Source: Spisula solida
Taxonomy: Eukaryota > Mollusca > Bivalvia > Venerida > Mactridae
Length of the DNA stretch: 64,000 nucleotides
Direction: 5' to 3'
Assembly: GCA_947247005.1 (NCBI GenBank)
Contig: OX365952.1
Location: 4,982,501 to 5,046,500, forward strand
Below, piece by piece: positions 37,667 to 48,769 of this stretch (the stretch's first letter is position 1; each line of letters opens with the position of its first letter). A model generated the notes under the pieces. The model saw only the letters and a list, made by a program, of their open reading frames with translations. It was not told the origin of the DNA and did no database searches. Both the position numbers and the translations under genes were made by a program.

Positions 37667-37751
37667 ATACGACAAGATGTTCTGAAGGTGATGTTTAAAT
37701 TGCACGAAGAGATTCTCGAACTTCAACATCGACGCAAACAGTTAATAATTG
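37667..37751 (+). CDS. Unknown Lys/Thr/Asn-rich protein, short coiled-coil-like exon
   Basis: This 85-nt exon follows a TTCTAG acceptor (AG at 37665-37666) in phase 0, as required, and ends at GTAAAC (37752) in phase 1. It encodes IRQDVLKVMFKLHEEILEL and then QHRRKQLII (residues 415-442), a helical, heptad-like stretch, unlike the disordered region before it. Further exons must follow, but no phase-1 continuation could be identified downstream. The apparent match near 38170 lies inside a transposable element and was rejected. Confidence 0.6.
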
Positions 37752-37908
37752 GTAAACATTAATTTTGTACATTTTTTGTATTTAGGTTACATATATACTT
37801 ACTCAAATAACTAGACATAGATCCTGGTTTTTTAAATCGTCTACTAAAGCTTTTTAGTCATTATGACCTTTATCCAGTTTTCCTTGAATTAATTATCAAC
37901 CAGTACTA

Positions 37909-38318
37909 TTAAAGCCACATTATCTCTCGCAAGAACTTTTTCCGATCATCCAGTAAATAGACTTATTACAAGGAATAGGGATATTTTTCACAAATGACCA
38001 ATTATTGACGACAGAATGTTAAATGTATCTGTCGAAATAGTATGCCAAAACTCACATTTTAGTAAAATGTATGGATGACAAAATACTAATTTTGCTAGAG
38101 TTGCTTCCGTTAGATTATTAATTGTGCATTCATTGTTTACATTTCGTTATTTTGTTTACAAACCAACAGTTACTGGAGGTTGTATTTCGTTTTCTTCCAT
38201 CTTATGGTGTTTCCCCCTTTGGGACTCAACTAAAGTGCTCAAAATCCATGGCTCTTCAACAAAGTTACCAAGTTATTACTTTTTAAAAATAGCCGTTCAA
38301 GGCCTAATGTGGCTTTAA
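37909..38318. mobile_element. TTAAAGCCACATTA-ended MITE, ~410 bp
   Basis: Inverted ends TTAAAGCCACATTA and TAATGTGGCTTTAA. The frame inside the right part is not coding. Confidence 0.75.
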
Positions 38319-38319
38319 A

Positions 38320-39950
38320 CTGATGCTCTTTCGCAACAATTTCTTAACATGTGTAAGATATGACAGAAAAGTCTCTATTTATTATATAAAATATTAACAT
38401 ATTAAGTTTTGATAAAGATCATTAAGTGACAATTCTAAAGACTATAAACAATATATTTAACCATGGGCAGTTTCTAGGAACAATACTTGGTCTGCTCTTA
38501 GATTCTTATCAGTAGACATTATGTTGCCATGTGTAAATTATGGATCATAATTATTTAAAACCACAGATCTTATCTAATAAGAGTCTGACTTTTAGCTTGA
38601 GGCTATAAAGTGCATTTGGTGAAGTTAGTTATTAAAGTCAAGATTATTTATTTATTTATTAAAATAGAAATTAATCTATATGATTTTATAAAATATAGCA
38701 TTGAAGTTTGAAAGCTAAATGCCGGTTCTAAACCTTGTTACATGTCACCCTTCCTTCTAAAAAGATTGTCCTCAATCTGATAGTAACATTAAACAACAAT
38801 TTATCAAAATGAAATTAACCTATTATCTGTAAAAATACCTATCAGTTCTTATAGACAATTCAAGTAAGACAGAACTGCATACACAATTATAACAATAATA
38901 ATAATAACAACAATACCTGAAATAAACTTATCAATTAGACATAATGTAACTTAATATTTCAATTCAATTATTAAAATATTTTCTTTTGCATGGTGTTGAC
39001 TTCTCAAATGCATATTTCTAAAACTAATGACCCAATTTGGTCAATATTTACTTATTTAAATACATTCTCAGACACGCACATCGAATACATTGTGTTAATT
39101 CCATAAATGTTAGAGTTAGAAACATAGTGTCCCAGCAAGGCTGAAACCGGAAAGTTTTAAAAGTTTTCCAAATTTCAACAGTTCATTGTAACCATGTCCC
39201 AACATTCAGGATTTTCCCAGTTTGTGATGCTACCAATATATTCAAAGTGGCAATGTAAAATCTATTTAACTTTTTCTTTATCAAAGAACTGAGTAATCAA
39301 CTCATACGCATTGGTCAACGGCCTTTACTCGAACTCTATAAAGTGTGTCAAACAATTCTTGTTTAGAATTGGTGCCAAAATTTGTCAAAGTGGTTCAATA
39401 TTTGTGCATAACCCTAGAATTCAGATTTAAATTGTTGTATGCAGTATATTAGATTATTGTTTCGCCTCATCATATGTTGCTTGAATTTGAAGTAGTGATG
39501 ATATGTATAAGCATTATGTATCAAACTTGTGTTAAATGGATGAAACAATCAATTTACCTATTGTTACCTTTATTAAAAGTAAAATTTCAAAGATTTTAGT
39601 AAATAAGAGATAGCAACTGTGGTTTTGCAGAAGTAAAGATGTTTCATAGAGTTTTGATTTTCACAATACCATACTATATTGTATTTGCTGAGTAATTGAC
39701 TAAAAGTGATTTCAAGGTACTTATTTAGATAGATGAACAGATTCTATAGACACTGGACCTACAAAGAAGTAATATATGTGTTGTGCTGTGCTGTGAACAA
39801 TGTGATATGAAATGATATTATATTTAATAACATGTGGAAATGTTATTACGAACAGGTGATGAAAAAGAGACGAAATAATTCAGAGACATAATAAGGTTGC
39901 AAAAGTAGTTGCATGTTATAGCATAAAAACAAAAATTAGATATTATATAT
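38320..39950. other. AT-rich DNA
   Basis: Contains a short AAT/AAC microsatellite near 38891-38915. No gene recognised, though it may be intron of the plus-strand gene. Confidence 0.35.
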
Positions 39951-39959
39951 GTGGTAGTT

Positions 39960-40380
39960 GGAATAAAATAATAATACGGCTGATCCCATAATGTCACATA
40001 ATACTAGATTGATCAGTTGTCAACAAAGTTGCAAAACGGGTACAATCATCATGGATGAATTGTGGAAAAAATAAATAATAATACGGCTGATCCCATAATG
40101 TCAAATAATACTCGATTGATCAGTTGTCAACAAAGTTGCAAAACGGGTACAATCATCATGGATGAATTGTAGGAAAAATATATAGGTAATTATACAGCTG
40201 ATCCCAAAATGTCGCATAAAACTAGATTGATCAGTTGTCCGAAAAGTTGCAAAAATGAGTATAATCATGTTGAATGATTGGTGAGATAAAACAAAATATG
40301 GTAATGATACTGCTGGCCCCCAAGGTTGCATAATACTAGATTTGGTCAGTTAGTCCGAAAAGTTGAAAAAGGCAGAGAAA
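39960..40380. repeat. Tandem repeat, ~107-115 bp unit, about 3.6 copies
   Basis: Units start ATACGGCTGATCCCATAATG and contain TTGATCAGTTGTCAACAAAG. Copy starts at 39974, 40081, 40192 and about 40307. Confidence 0.85.
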
Positions 40381-42836
40381 AGTTGCAAAAGGCAACAGTA
40401 ATAGAAATTATGAAATTAATAGATATTGCACAGTTTAGCCCGAGTTGTTGCAGAAAGCAAAGATATTAGAAGTGCGCAAGACTTATAATATGTTTATTGT
40501 TATTAAATATGTCTATACCCTTTTGTTTATATAAGAATGCAATCAGATAGATTGTTAATGCCAGGCATAGGCATGACTGTATGTACATTTGTAATTAATG
40601 TATGTTAAATACAGGTGAATTTTAATAAAGTACATTATCTGATCATTGGATTTTCACATTTTAGTCATTCAGTTTAGTATGCAGTTATATAATAAATAGA
40701 GACTTTTGATTGGTTAAGAACACTTGACCAATCAGGTATGTTGAAATAATTTAATGTAATTTTAAAATAATGATTATTGAATTAGTCTTAAATTATGAAT
40801 TGAACGGTTAACATCTACTCTTAAATTAATTGATGTTAGCTTAAAGTCATCTGGTTACAAAAAGTTACAAGAAATTACAGTTACAAATCGTTATAGTTAT
40901 AAGTTATAGAAGTTGTTATCATTGGAACTGTTGAATACATGTAAAGAAATAAATGAAGAAAACTTAAATGGGACTTGTCGTTGTAACATTATAACATGGT
41001 TATAACATTGTTGAAAGAATCAAGATTGGAGAACTATTTCATACTCATTGGAGAACTACTTGGTACACATTGGAGATGCTAATACAACATAGTACATCTA
41101 CCATTACTGATGTACTATAGCCAACATCACAACTTTAGCTTTAAGTTAACATTTGAGAACACTGCACGACTGGAGGTTTGGAATACAACAACACGAGGTT
41201 ACGGGTGGTGATCGACTTAGACACACTAAGCGAGTTTCCCCACAAATAGCGCGACAGTCGACACCTCCGCCCAACCTCCGGTCACAAATCTATAAATGTA
41301 TATATACTGTCACTCTATTATACCACTGTGGCTATTCTGGAATGTACATCACAATTTCCTATTACAAATTTGTAGAATTTGTAATTTTTTCTACACTGAA
41401 GAATCAGAAACTTGTTATCATTATTGTTTCCAAGTTTTCAAACCATGGCTTGAGTTTTAACATACTGGCTAAAATATCGTATAAACATGTTATTGTAAAG
41501 TACCGCAGATGTTAACAAACATTTATACGTCATTGTATGACGGAAGTTGCTAGTTTTTACTTACCACTTAAAAGCTAATTTGCTATGTATGTATAATCAT
41601 TAATTTTCGCAGGTATTAGCATTCACGGATTATGGTAAAATGGTAATTTAGTGGTTTCTTAAACTTGTGGATTTAAATTATATTTTTTTTTCTTTTTTAC
41701 GTATTTTTGTGGTCAGTTATTTGAGGACATTTAATTGCGCTATTGAGTTCAACGACGAAATCAATGAAAATTGAACTTCATGAAAAATAATGATTTTACA
41801 GTTTGTAATTCAGAGTGATTAAATGTGTTGACTATAGCATACACAATGCATCTTCGACTTTTCATCTACTAGTTGAATAATTTATTCTAATTTATTTCAG
41901 GTCTGTAGTGAAAATATAAGTTTTACATATATTAATTGATCACTCCTGTCATCTCATTCCTGATCGTATGATCCCTCGCATTTCTCTGAACACTAATGCA
42001 CCAGTCAATATTTTGCCCGTCCGGGGGAGCGGCGGTCGACCCAGGGGGAATTAGACATTTTCAATTTTTTGATGTCTTAATTCCCACCCTGGAAACTATG
42101 CTTCTGTCTAAATCCCCTCAGTGGGACATAGTTTTTCATCTGAGTTATTTAATAAAAACACGAATAAAAGTATCACTGTCGTCTTTTGCAGTGTAGAAAT
42201 TCTCTGACCAAAGACTTACCGTCTAAAGTTCATGCTATTACATTGAAACTCAATGAAGGATGTTGAAAAATTGGTATGTTTACTGTGAAATGGTTTTTAT
42301 AAAACAGTTATGAAGATTTTGATCAATTCTCTTGAAAATGTTCCAAGGGTGGCTGATAATAATGTTCACTCTCAGACCTTCATACACAATTTTGATTCAA
42401 AATAGGGCTTACAACCTGGCCATCACGTAAAAAACGGATAGTAGAATGCTACAAATAATTTATTCATGACATCATTAGTGATATCCCTTGTGTGTTGATT
42501 ATGCTATGCTACCGCATCGTGAACCTGACATTCCATTACCTAGTATCAATAATACAGAGATAACAGAATGTGAGTTCAAGATTCTGACAATCAGTCTATG
42601 ATTTATATATGTCCAGTACCCAAGACATTGTGGTGACAATTTAACAGTCTTTGAAGATAACCAATATCACGGTAGTAATCCTGATATCTGAGCTTCTCAG
42701 TTCCCTCAGAATTGTACTGATTTCATATGGCTCTGACCTAACCGTTAACAGATATAATCCTCGTGACAGAACTGAGAAGTGGTGACATCATTCAGGATTA
42801 CTTGAATAGTGACAAGTCATATAAGTAAATAATATT
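40381..42836. other. AT-rich DNA
   Basis: 41156-41280 is less AT-rich and has an open frame (HDWRFGIQQHEVTGGDRLRH) that could be a 3' exon, but its splice phase does not fit the upstream gene. A fragment of the dispersed ATTTTAC-ended family lies near 41750-41815. Confidence 0.3.
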
Positions 42837-42837
42837 A

Positions 42838-42974
42838 TCTATAGTCCAGTTAGGATATTGTGACAGTGACGTTGCAGTTTATGTGTACGCAAAAACTCAA
42901 ATCCATTGTCTAAACAGGTAGAGCGAAGTTTAGTATGTCAGTTTAGCATTGAAATTATAGTTGTTTGTACAGTA
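42838..42974 (-). mobile_element. Partial TATAGTCCAGT-ended MITE, split by an insertion
   Basis: Starts CTATAGTCCAGTTAGGATAT and matches the complement of 59619-59484 until GTTTGTACAGTA, where the mariner-like element begins. Confidence 0.75.
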
Positions 42975-43858
42975 CGAGGGGTGATCGCGAAGTTTGTATA
43001 AGTTGCTTATAAATTATTTGTTTTTTGTTAAATATTGACGAAACTTCACTATCAGGATGATCAATATGATTGAAGTTGAAATATAGAACTGAATAAAAAT
43101 CCCCCAACTTATGCGGCAATTAACGGTATACCCTTGGCAACGCTGCTACACCAAAATTGCTATATTTTTCATCTTTCGTTCTCCTTAAACAATGCCGTTT
43201 TTAAAGTCTTATGTGTGACTAAAATTCACGCAAATATAACACATCATACGTCAATGTCATGGGGTCATTTCCATAAAATACAATGTTGTTTACTACATCC
43301 GCTATCAAATTAATTCCGTGTTTATCGGAACAGATAATGAAACGGAAACAACGTCATGACGTCAACGGGTGACATTGAACTGAGGCCCGTTACAGAATTT
43401 GCGTGGGAATATGAATAAAAATTGACTGAAACCAATGAAAAGATTGAAAAGTGCGAGGAATCATCTGAAAAAGACAGACGTAAAACCATTAGACCGATAG
43501 TCAGCGAGCTCGAGAAATCTCCTTTAACTTTGATGCGTTCTGTACGAAAGAGCTAGATATGCAAAAAATCAGACATTCGTAGCCTTGTGTTGTGACTTTG
43601 TGGGGAAAGTGCTCCATACATTGGACCTACATTGCGTTTGACGTTATGAGACGTCGTTTAGTTTTCTGGTGTGCGGTGTCTATGCATAGTGACTGTTTAG
43701 GAATCGTCGTAACTATGTAACTGTTTGATGTATTTTTCTCATTTTTTTAAGAGAGTTTGATAATGCGTAGAAGATTGTGATGGTATTATTTATTAGTCCT
43801 AATGAGCAAAACAACACGATTCACAACAAAATTATACGAACTTCCCGATCAACCAACG
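42975..43858. mobile_element. Mariner-like element without transposase, 884 bp
   Basis: Inverted ends of about 30 bp with mismatches (CGAGGGGTGATCGCGAAGTT and the complement of CGTTGGTTGATCGGGAAGTT), each flanked directly by TA. No transposase frame or DDE/D signature could be read. Probably internally deleted or a long MITE. Confidence 0.7.
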
Positions 43859-44099
43859 TATAAGCAGAGCTCTCCAAAACCCCCCTAATTAATCCACCTT
43901 TGTGGAATGTACCAAAATACTTCGCCTTTCTGACATTATCGTGGGTGCACTATAGTCAAGTTTATTTTTGGCCCTGATTGAGGTCAGTATAATCCTATAT
44001 AGGTATTTACAATACATGTATATATAGATTAAACACAGATTTAAACTAGAAGAAAAATAAATGTGAACATTCCTAACTTAGATATTTACCTATACATGT

Positions 44100-44184
44100 A
44101 TACCCTTCCATAAAATTTGACATATATATAGTTATGTCATTTTTCCTCCAAATGTGGAGAAGTTGCTGCATGGTGGAAGGGTAA
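44100..44184. mobile_element. Small TACCCTTCCA-ended inverted repeat
   Basis: TACCCTTCCA at the left and TGGAAGGGTA at the right, about 85 bp overall. Confidence 0.4.
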
Positions 44185-44231
44185 AGTAGTATTGAATACG
44201 GTCAAGGAAAACATGTTAGGTGAAGCCATCG

Positions 44232-44490
44232 TATATATCGCTGGCTTAGAATGTAGAAAGTTGTAAGACTCGTGCATATTTGAAATCTGCATCTCATACT
44301 TATGAGCCTATTTTCATGAAAATCGGAAGTGGTCATGTTACCAAACTGAAGTTTAAAAAGCTTGTTTTTCACTTTTCAGACAGTTTTTTCTTGTTTTCTC
44401 AAAACATCGATTTGTACTTACGACCAAAGAATACATGAGTTTAGTGTATATTCGTGTTACGACCTTATAAGTCTAAGCAAGCAATATATA
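44232..44490. mobile_element. CTGGCTTA-ended MITE, copy 2 (inverted body)
   Basis: The ends ATATATCGCTGGCTTAGAA and AGTCTAAGCAAGCAATATAT are inverted. The interior matches copies 1 and 3 on the opposite strand. Confidence 0.65.
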
Positions 44491-44564
44491 CTTGAGTAAC
44501 TGATTATTTTTTTGAGAAGCTGCGTACACCAAAAAAACTTAAACTTTGAAGAACAGTATAGTAC

Positions 44565-44832
44565 AGAGAATTTGACATGATTCTCAACCTTTTATGAGCA
44601 TAATATAACAGCTGATATTTTATCTATATTTGTAATCCCGGTTGTATGTATATTAATATAGATGTTCTCATTAGTGGGAAGTATCACTAGTACACTCAAA
44701 GTGTAATACCAACACAAATCAAAAGGACCGATATTGAACAATGTGCTCGTGGAAATTTATATATTCAATGCAAGAACCTTGTAATATATTCATGCATACA
44801 GGTCAGGATCGTGTCAAATTCTCAATGCTATA
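44565..44832 (+). mobile_element. GAGAATTTGACA-ended MITE, copy 2
   Basis: Ends ACAGAGAATTTGACATGATT and GATCGTGTCAAATTCTCAATG. The body matches 32978-33234. Confidence 0.75.
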
Positions 44833-45053
44833 ACACAAAAAGAGGACAGAAATCTTTCAAACTGAACTGATAACATGTGATAGTACAATGCAAATAATTG
44901 AGTTATTTATAAAACTGATTGTAAGTTTACATATAACAGAAAGGAGAACTAAATGAACTGTGTGTAATGTCATTGTGTACGTGACAATGTGTTTGTGATC
45001 GTCAACAGCGTGTGTATCAATATGCTCCCGTTTTAACATCCTGACTATTATCT

Positions 45054-45281
45054 GGCTGGCTTAGAATGAGAAAGTCCTAAAACACAAAATCGTTATTTTG
45101 AGAAAACAAGAAGAAACTACTCTTTACTTATGGAAAAACAAGCTTTTTAAACTTCGGTTTGGTCCACATGATCAGTTCAGATTTTCATGAAAGTAGGCTT
45201 ATAAGATGTGCCTTGGGATGCAGATTTCAAATATGCATGAGTCTTATAAGGTCGTAAGTTAGCACTCATTCTCAGCCAGCT
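45054..45281. mobile_element. CTGGCTTA-ended MITE, copy 3
   Basis: Inverted ends around GGCTGGCTTAGAATGAG and CTCATTCTCAGCCAGC. It closely matches 17768-18002 and abuts the exon-like stretch. Confidence 0.75.
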
Positions 45282-45603
45282 ATCTGTATCTACATTTCCC
45301 CAAAAAGAATCTATCTGATGAGCCAAAGTCTTTGAGCGAGTGTGAGACCTGATAGTGAAAGTCTCTGAACCCTCTGAAGTGCACTTCTTGACGGTCATCA
45401 GTGTCTCCGGGCTTCAAATTGAGCTTCACCTGGAAAAAGCAATGACCTCCACAGTCTTAATGTGAGCTGTCAGTAAATATTTGTCCGTCTAGCATAGGCT
45501 GCATGTTGTTGATGGTTAAGATGATACCTTTCCATGGTCTATTGCAACTCAAATCTGTAACTGGAAAACAATTATGGAATTTGTCAGGGTAAATCATCCT
45601 CAT
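45280..45603 (-). pseudogene. Exon-like or decayed coding stretch, family unknown
   Basis: One minus-strand frame runs from the ATG at 45603 to a TAG at 45282-45280, with a single in-frame TAA at 45459-45457. The first 48 residues contain TDLSCNRPWKGIILTINNMQ. The second part (49 residues from 45429) contains KLNLKPGDTDDRQEVHF and FHYQVSHSLKDFG. Each part sits just after a good acceptor (TTTTCCAG near 45565 and CTTTTTCCAG at 45430). The residue choice looks protein-like and the same frame stays nearly stop-free further upstream. I do not recognise the family. It may be a pseudogene, two exons read in the same frame, or a remnant of a mobile element. The TAG abuts a MITE. Confidence 0.3.
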
Positions 45604-45820
45604 ACATCAGTGGTTAGTCAAGTTCTCAGTGATATCACTGGTGAAGAATACTCTGGTGAATGAGAATGGGGTAAATAAGACTGAACAAATGAAGCAATCT
45701 GGAACATGGGTCAAAATAAATATTGATAAATATGTTATGGAATGTAATTTTAGTGAAATTACTAAATTGTATTTATCATTGCCGCCCAACTATTTGTCCA
45801 GCAGTAAAATTTGCTGACCT

Positions 45821-46302
45821 GGGTACTGTTTTACTAACATTGCGTAAATGTCGCGTAAGTTTACGCAAATATTTGTCACTTACGCAAACCTTAAGTGTGT
45901 TTTACTAAACGATCGCAAGTTGTTGCATACATTTACGTAAAAATATTGAATATTGAATGTAGACCGGGCCACAATATTACCAATATAACGGGAACCAGAG
46001 TGAATAAATATACAGAAAAGCTCGATAAGTTTTGATAATTAAACATGTTTATATTACTAATCACCGTCTAGAACAACAAGTGACGGTCGAAAATCAACAG
46101 TGCGTGGCAAAAACTCCTCACTACGTTCATAATTGCTATTTACGGTCACTTGGACCTTGCGTAGAATTACGCCAATACTTACGACAAAACATGAGTAAAA
46201 ATATCTTAGTAAAACGCATGTGCGCAAATATTATCGACGTACGCAATATTTACGGAAAACTTAGAGTTACGCTAGCGTAAATGCTTTGATAAAACAGTAC
46301 CC
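45821..46302. mobile_element. GGGTACTGTTTTA-ended element, 482 bp
   Basis: Terminal repeats GGGTACTGTTTTA and TAAAACAGTACCC. Subterminal regions are packed with ACGCAA/TTGCGT and TTTACG words that look like protein-binding repeats. No coding frame. Inner open frames (46032-46280) have no protein-like features. Confidence 0.75.
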
Positions 46303-46520
46303 TGAAGTGGTATCTTCACAAAATCATTTATATGTATAGTGCCATCATGGTTACATGGTTGTATCCTCAGCTGGCCTGGCAGCTAACAATTGTTCTTGTA
46401 ACCTGTTTCTTGAAAACACTCTGTAAGTGTGAATATATCTCCAACAGGTGACAGTTAAACTCCTTTATAATGGTAAAACTGCACATACCTATAAAAGCTT
46501 GTCAACATAGAGTGTCAGTA

Positions 46521-47290
46521 TCGAGGGGTAATTGCGAAAACGGTCTAAGTGACATTTTGTAAATTGTTCAGGAGAAGGAAAAAACTGTCTTATTTTATTA
46601 AAACATGATTTTTGATGTTAATCTTCATAGTGTATAATAAGAATAACTCACTACTTATATACAGTGTTGAATACTTTAGAAAAAATGACGATGAAGGATT
46701 TTATATGGAAAAATGCACTTAGACTGTTTTCGCATTTAATATTTGTCAACACCTGTTAAATGCGAAAACAGTCCAAGTAAAAAATTTGTTTGAAAAACAC
46801 AAGTTACATAATCAAAATAAGTCATGTTTTATTGTCAAAGTGGAAAATGTAGGGGGAAAACAAAGAAAAAGCCTTTTTTTGTGAAAAAATGCACTTAGAC
46901 CGTTTTCGCAATTAATGATCGTCAAGATCTGTTAAATGTGAAAAAGGTCTAAGTAAAAATAGGCCATTGAAAAACATAGGTTATACAATTGAATAACTCA
47001 TGTTTTATTATCAATGTTTAATATGAGCAGAAAAAGTAGAAAAAGAAGATTTTAAACCGAAAAATGCACTTGGTCCGTTTTCGCAATTAATGATTGTCAA
47101 TATCTGTTAAATGTGAAAATGGTCCAGGTAATGCAAAAATGGTCAAAGTGATTTTTTAAATTAAAAAAAACATTGCTTATATAAGCAAAATAAATCATTC
47201 TTATTGTCAGTGTTGATAATAGTAGAAAACAATGGGAGGAAACAATGTAAACAAGTAAAACGTACTTAGACCGTTTTCGCAATTAATATA
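46521..47290. repeat. Left array of CTTAGACCGTTTTCGC words
   Basis: About four units of ~180 bp in which GCACTTAGACCGTTTTCGCA and its inverse AATGCGAAAA..GTCCAAGTA bracket AT-rich DNA. Confidence 0.8.
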
Positions 47291-47309
47291 TCAGTAGAGT
47301 AGAAATGAG

Positions 47310-48540
47310 CCGGTGTAGCAGTCAGTTTTTCCCCCCTCAGTCTTTTTCCCCCCTCAGACATTTCCCCCCTATGAAATTGTTCTCTCTGGTTAAGAAGAAT
47401 TGATTTACCAGAGGGGGGAATAAATTAACTAGTCAGGTCCTCCCTCCCCCCGACTTGTTTTTGACTGATTGGAAGGGAGAAAATTGACTTGTCCATTCTT
47501 CATTCTTCCCCCTGTTTTGTTTAGGGCTAATAGGAGGTTAAATAATTGGTGCTTGTCCATTCTTTCACCCCTATGTTATAATTTATTGGAGGGGGAAGAA
47601 ATTGACAATTAACTTGTTCATTCTTTCCCCATTTTGTTTATGACTAATACAAGGTTAAATATTTGGTGCTAGTCAGTTCTTTTCGCACTATTTGTTTTTG
47701 AGTGATTGGAAGGGATAAAAATTGACTTGCCCATTCTTTCCAGTTTTGTTGGTGACTTATATGAGGGTAAATAATGTTGCTTGTCCGTTCTTTTACCCGT
47801 TGTTAATCATGATTTATTGGCGGGGCAAGAAATTGACTAGTCAGTTCTCCCCCAGTCTTGTTTTTGAAAACAAAGTTGGGAGGGGGAAATAATTGTTTGT
47901 CAAATTCTCCTCCCCTCAGACGAGTCCTAAACAAGTTGAATTGGGGAAATGATTGACTAGACAATTTCTCCTCAGATGAGTCATAAACTATTTGGGAAGG
48001 GGGGAAGATTCAACTAGTCAATTCCGCCCCTCAGATAAGTCTTAAACAAGTTGAATGAGGGTAAGAATTGACTTGTGAATTCCCCCCCCCCTTTGATGAT
48101 TCATGAACAAGTAGGGAGGGGACATATTAAACTAGTCTATTTCTTCCCATCTCAGATGAGTCCTAATTCCAAACAAGTTGGGTGGGGGAAAGAATTGACT
48201 AGTCAATTTCTCCCCCCCCCCCTCAGAATGAGACGAGTCATTAACAAGTAGGGTAGGGGGAAAGAATTGACTGGTCAATTTCTTCCCCCCTCAGATGAAA
48301 TAAATTATTTGGGTAGGGGGAAAGAAATGACTGGTCAATTTCTTACCCCCAGATAAAGTAGCTAATTAAAAGTACAGTTACACCCGAACGATCGTGGTTT
48401 ATCTATAGTCAGTTTCTTCCCTGAGAAAAAAATTGACTAGTTTTTTCCAACATCATAAATATATAATTGTAGGGGGGGGCCTGACTAGGGGGAAAAAATT
48501 AAATGGGGGGAAACTGGACTGATTTTTTGGTATGAGGGTC
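47310..48540. repeat. Degenerate array of quasi-palindromic C/G-tract units, ~58-60 bp
   Basis: About 20 units of AATTGACTAGTCAATTTCTC, CCCCCCTCAGATGAGTC and AACAAGTTGGGAGGGGG-AAAG. The AATTGACTAGTCAATT centre is self-complementary and the C and G runs can pair. Confidence 0.85.
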
Positions 48541-48769
48541 ATTCAATATATTTATAGACCATCATTCTCATTTAATTATAATTGCGTTTAAATAATTATT
48601 TCTTAAATCATAACAAGTATTAACTAATTACCTACAGCCAATACATTTTCAGTAGTTCAACTAGCTATAAATTCCGATTTAATAAATTTACATTCCGCCA
48701 AAATGTCAATGACTTTACGCAAGGGAATTCATGTGACTATTAAATTGTGCACTGGGCTTGGACAAACAC

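Noticed and set aside
38170..38318. Phase-compatible exon after CCAACAG for the plus-strand gene
   Set aside because: It lies within the TTAAAGCCACATTA-ended MITE, and its translation is hydrophobic and unlike the rest of the protein.
41996..42196. 66-codon open frame on the plus strand
   Set aside because: No homology recognised and no splice signals; isolated in AT-rich DNA.
42996..43858. Transposase inside the mariner-like element
   Set aside because: No frame with the helix-turn-helix or DDE/D signatures could be read; stops are frequent in all frames.
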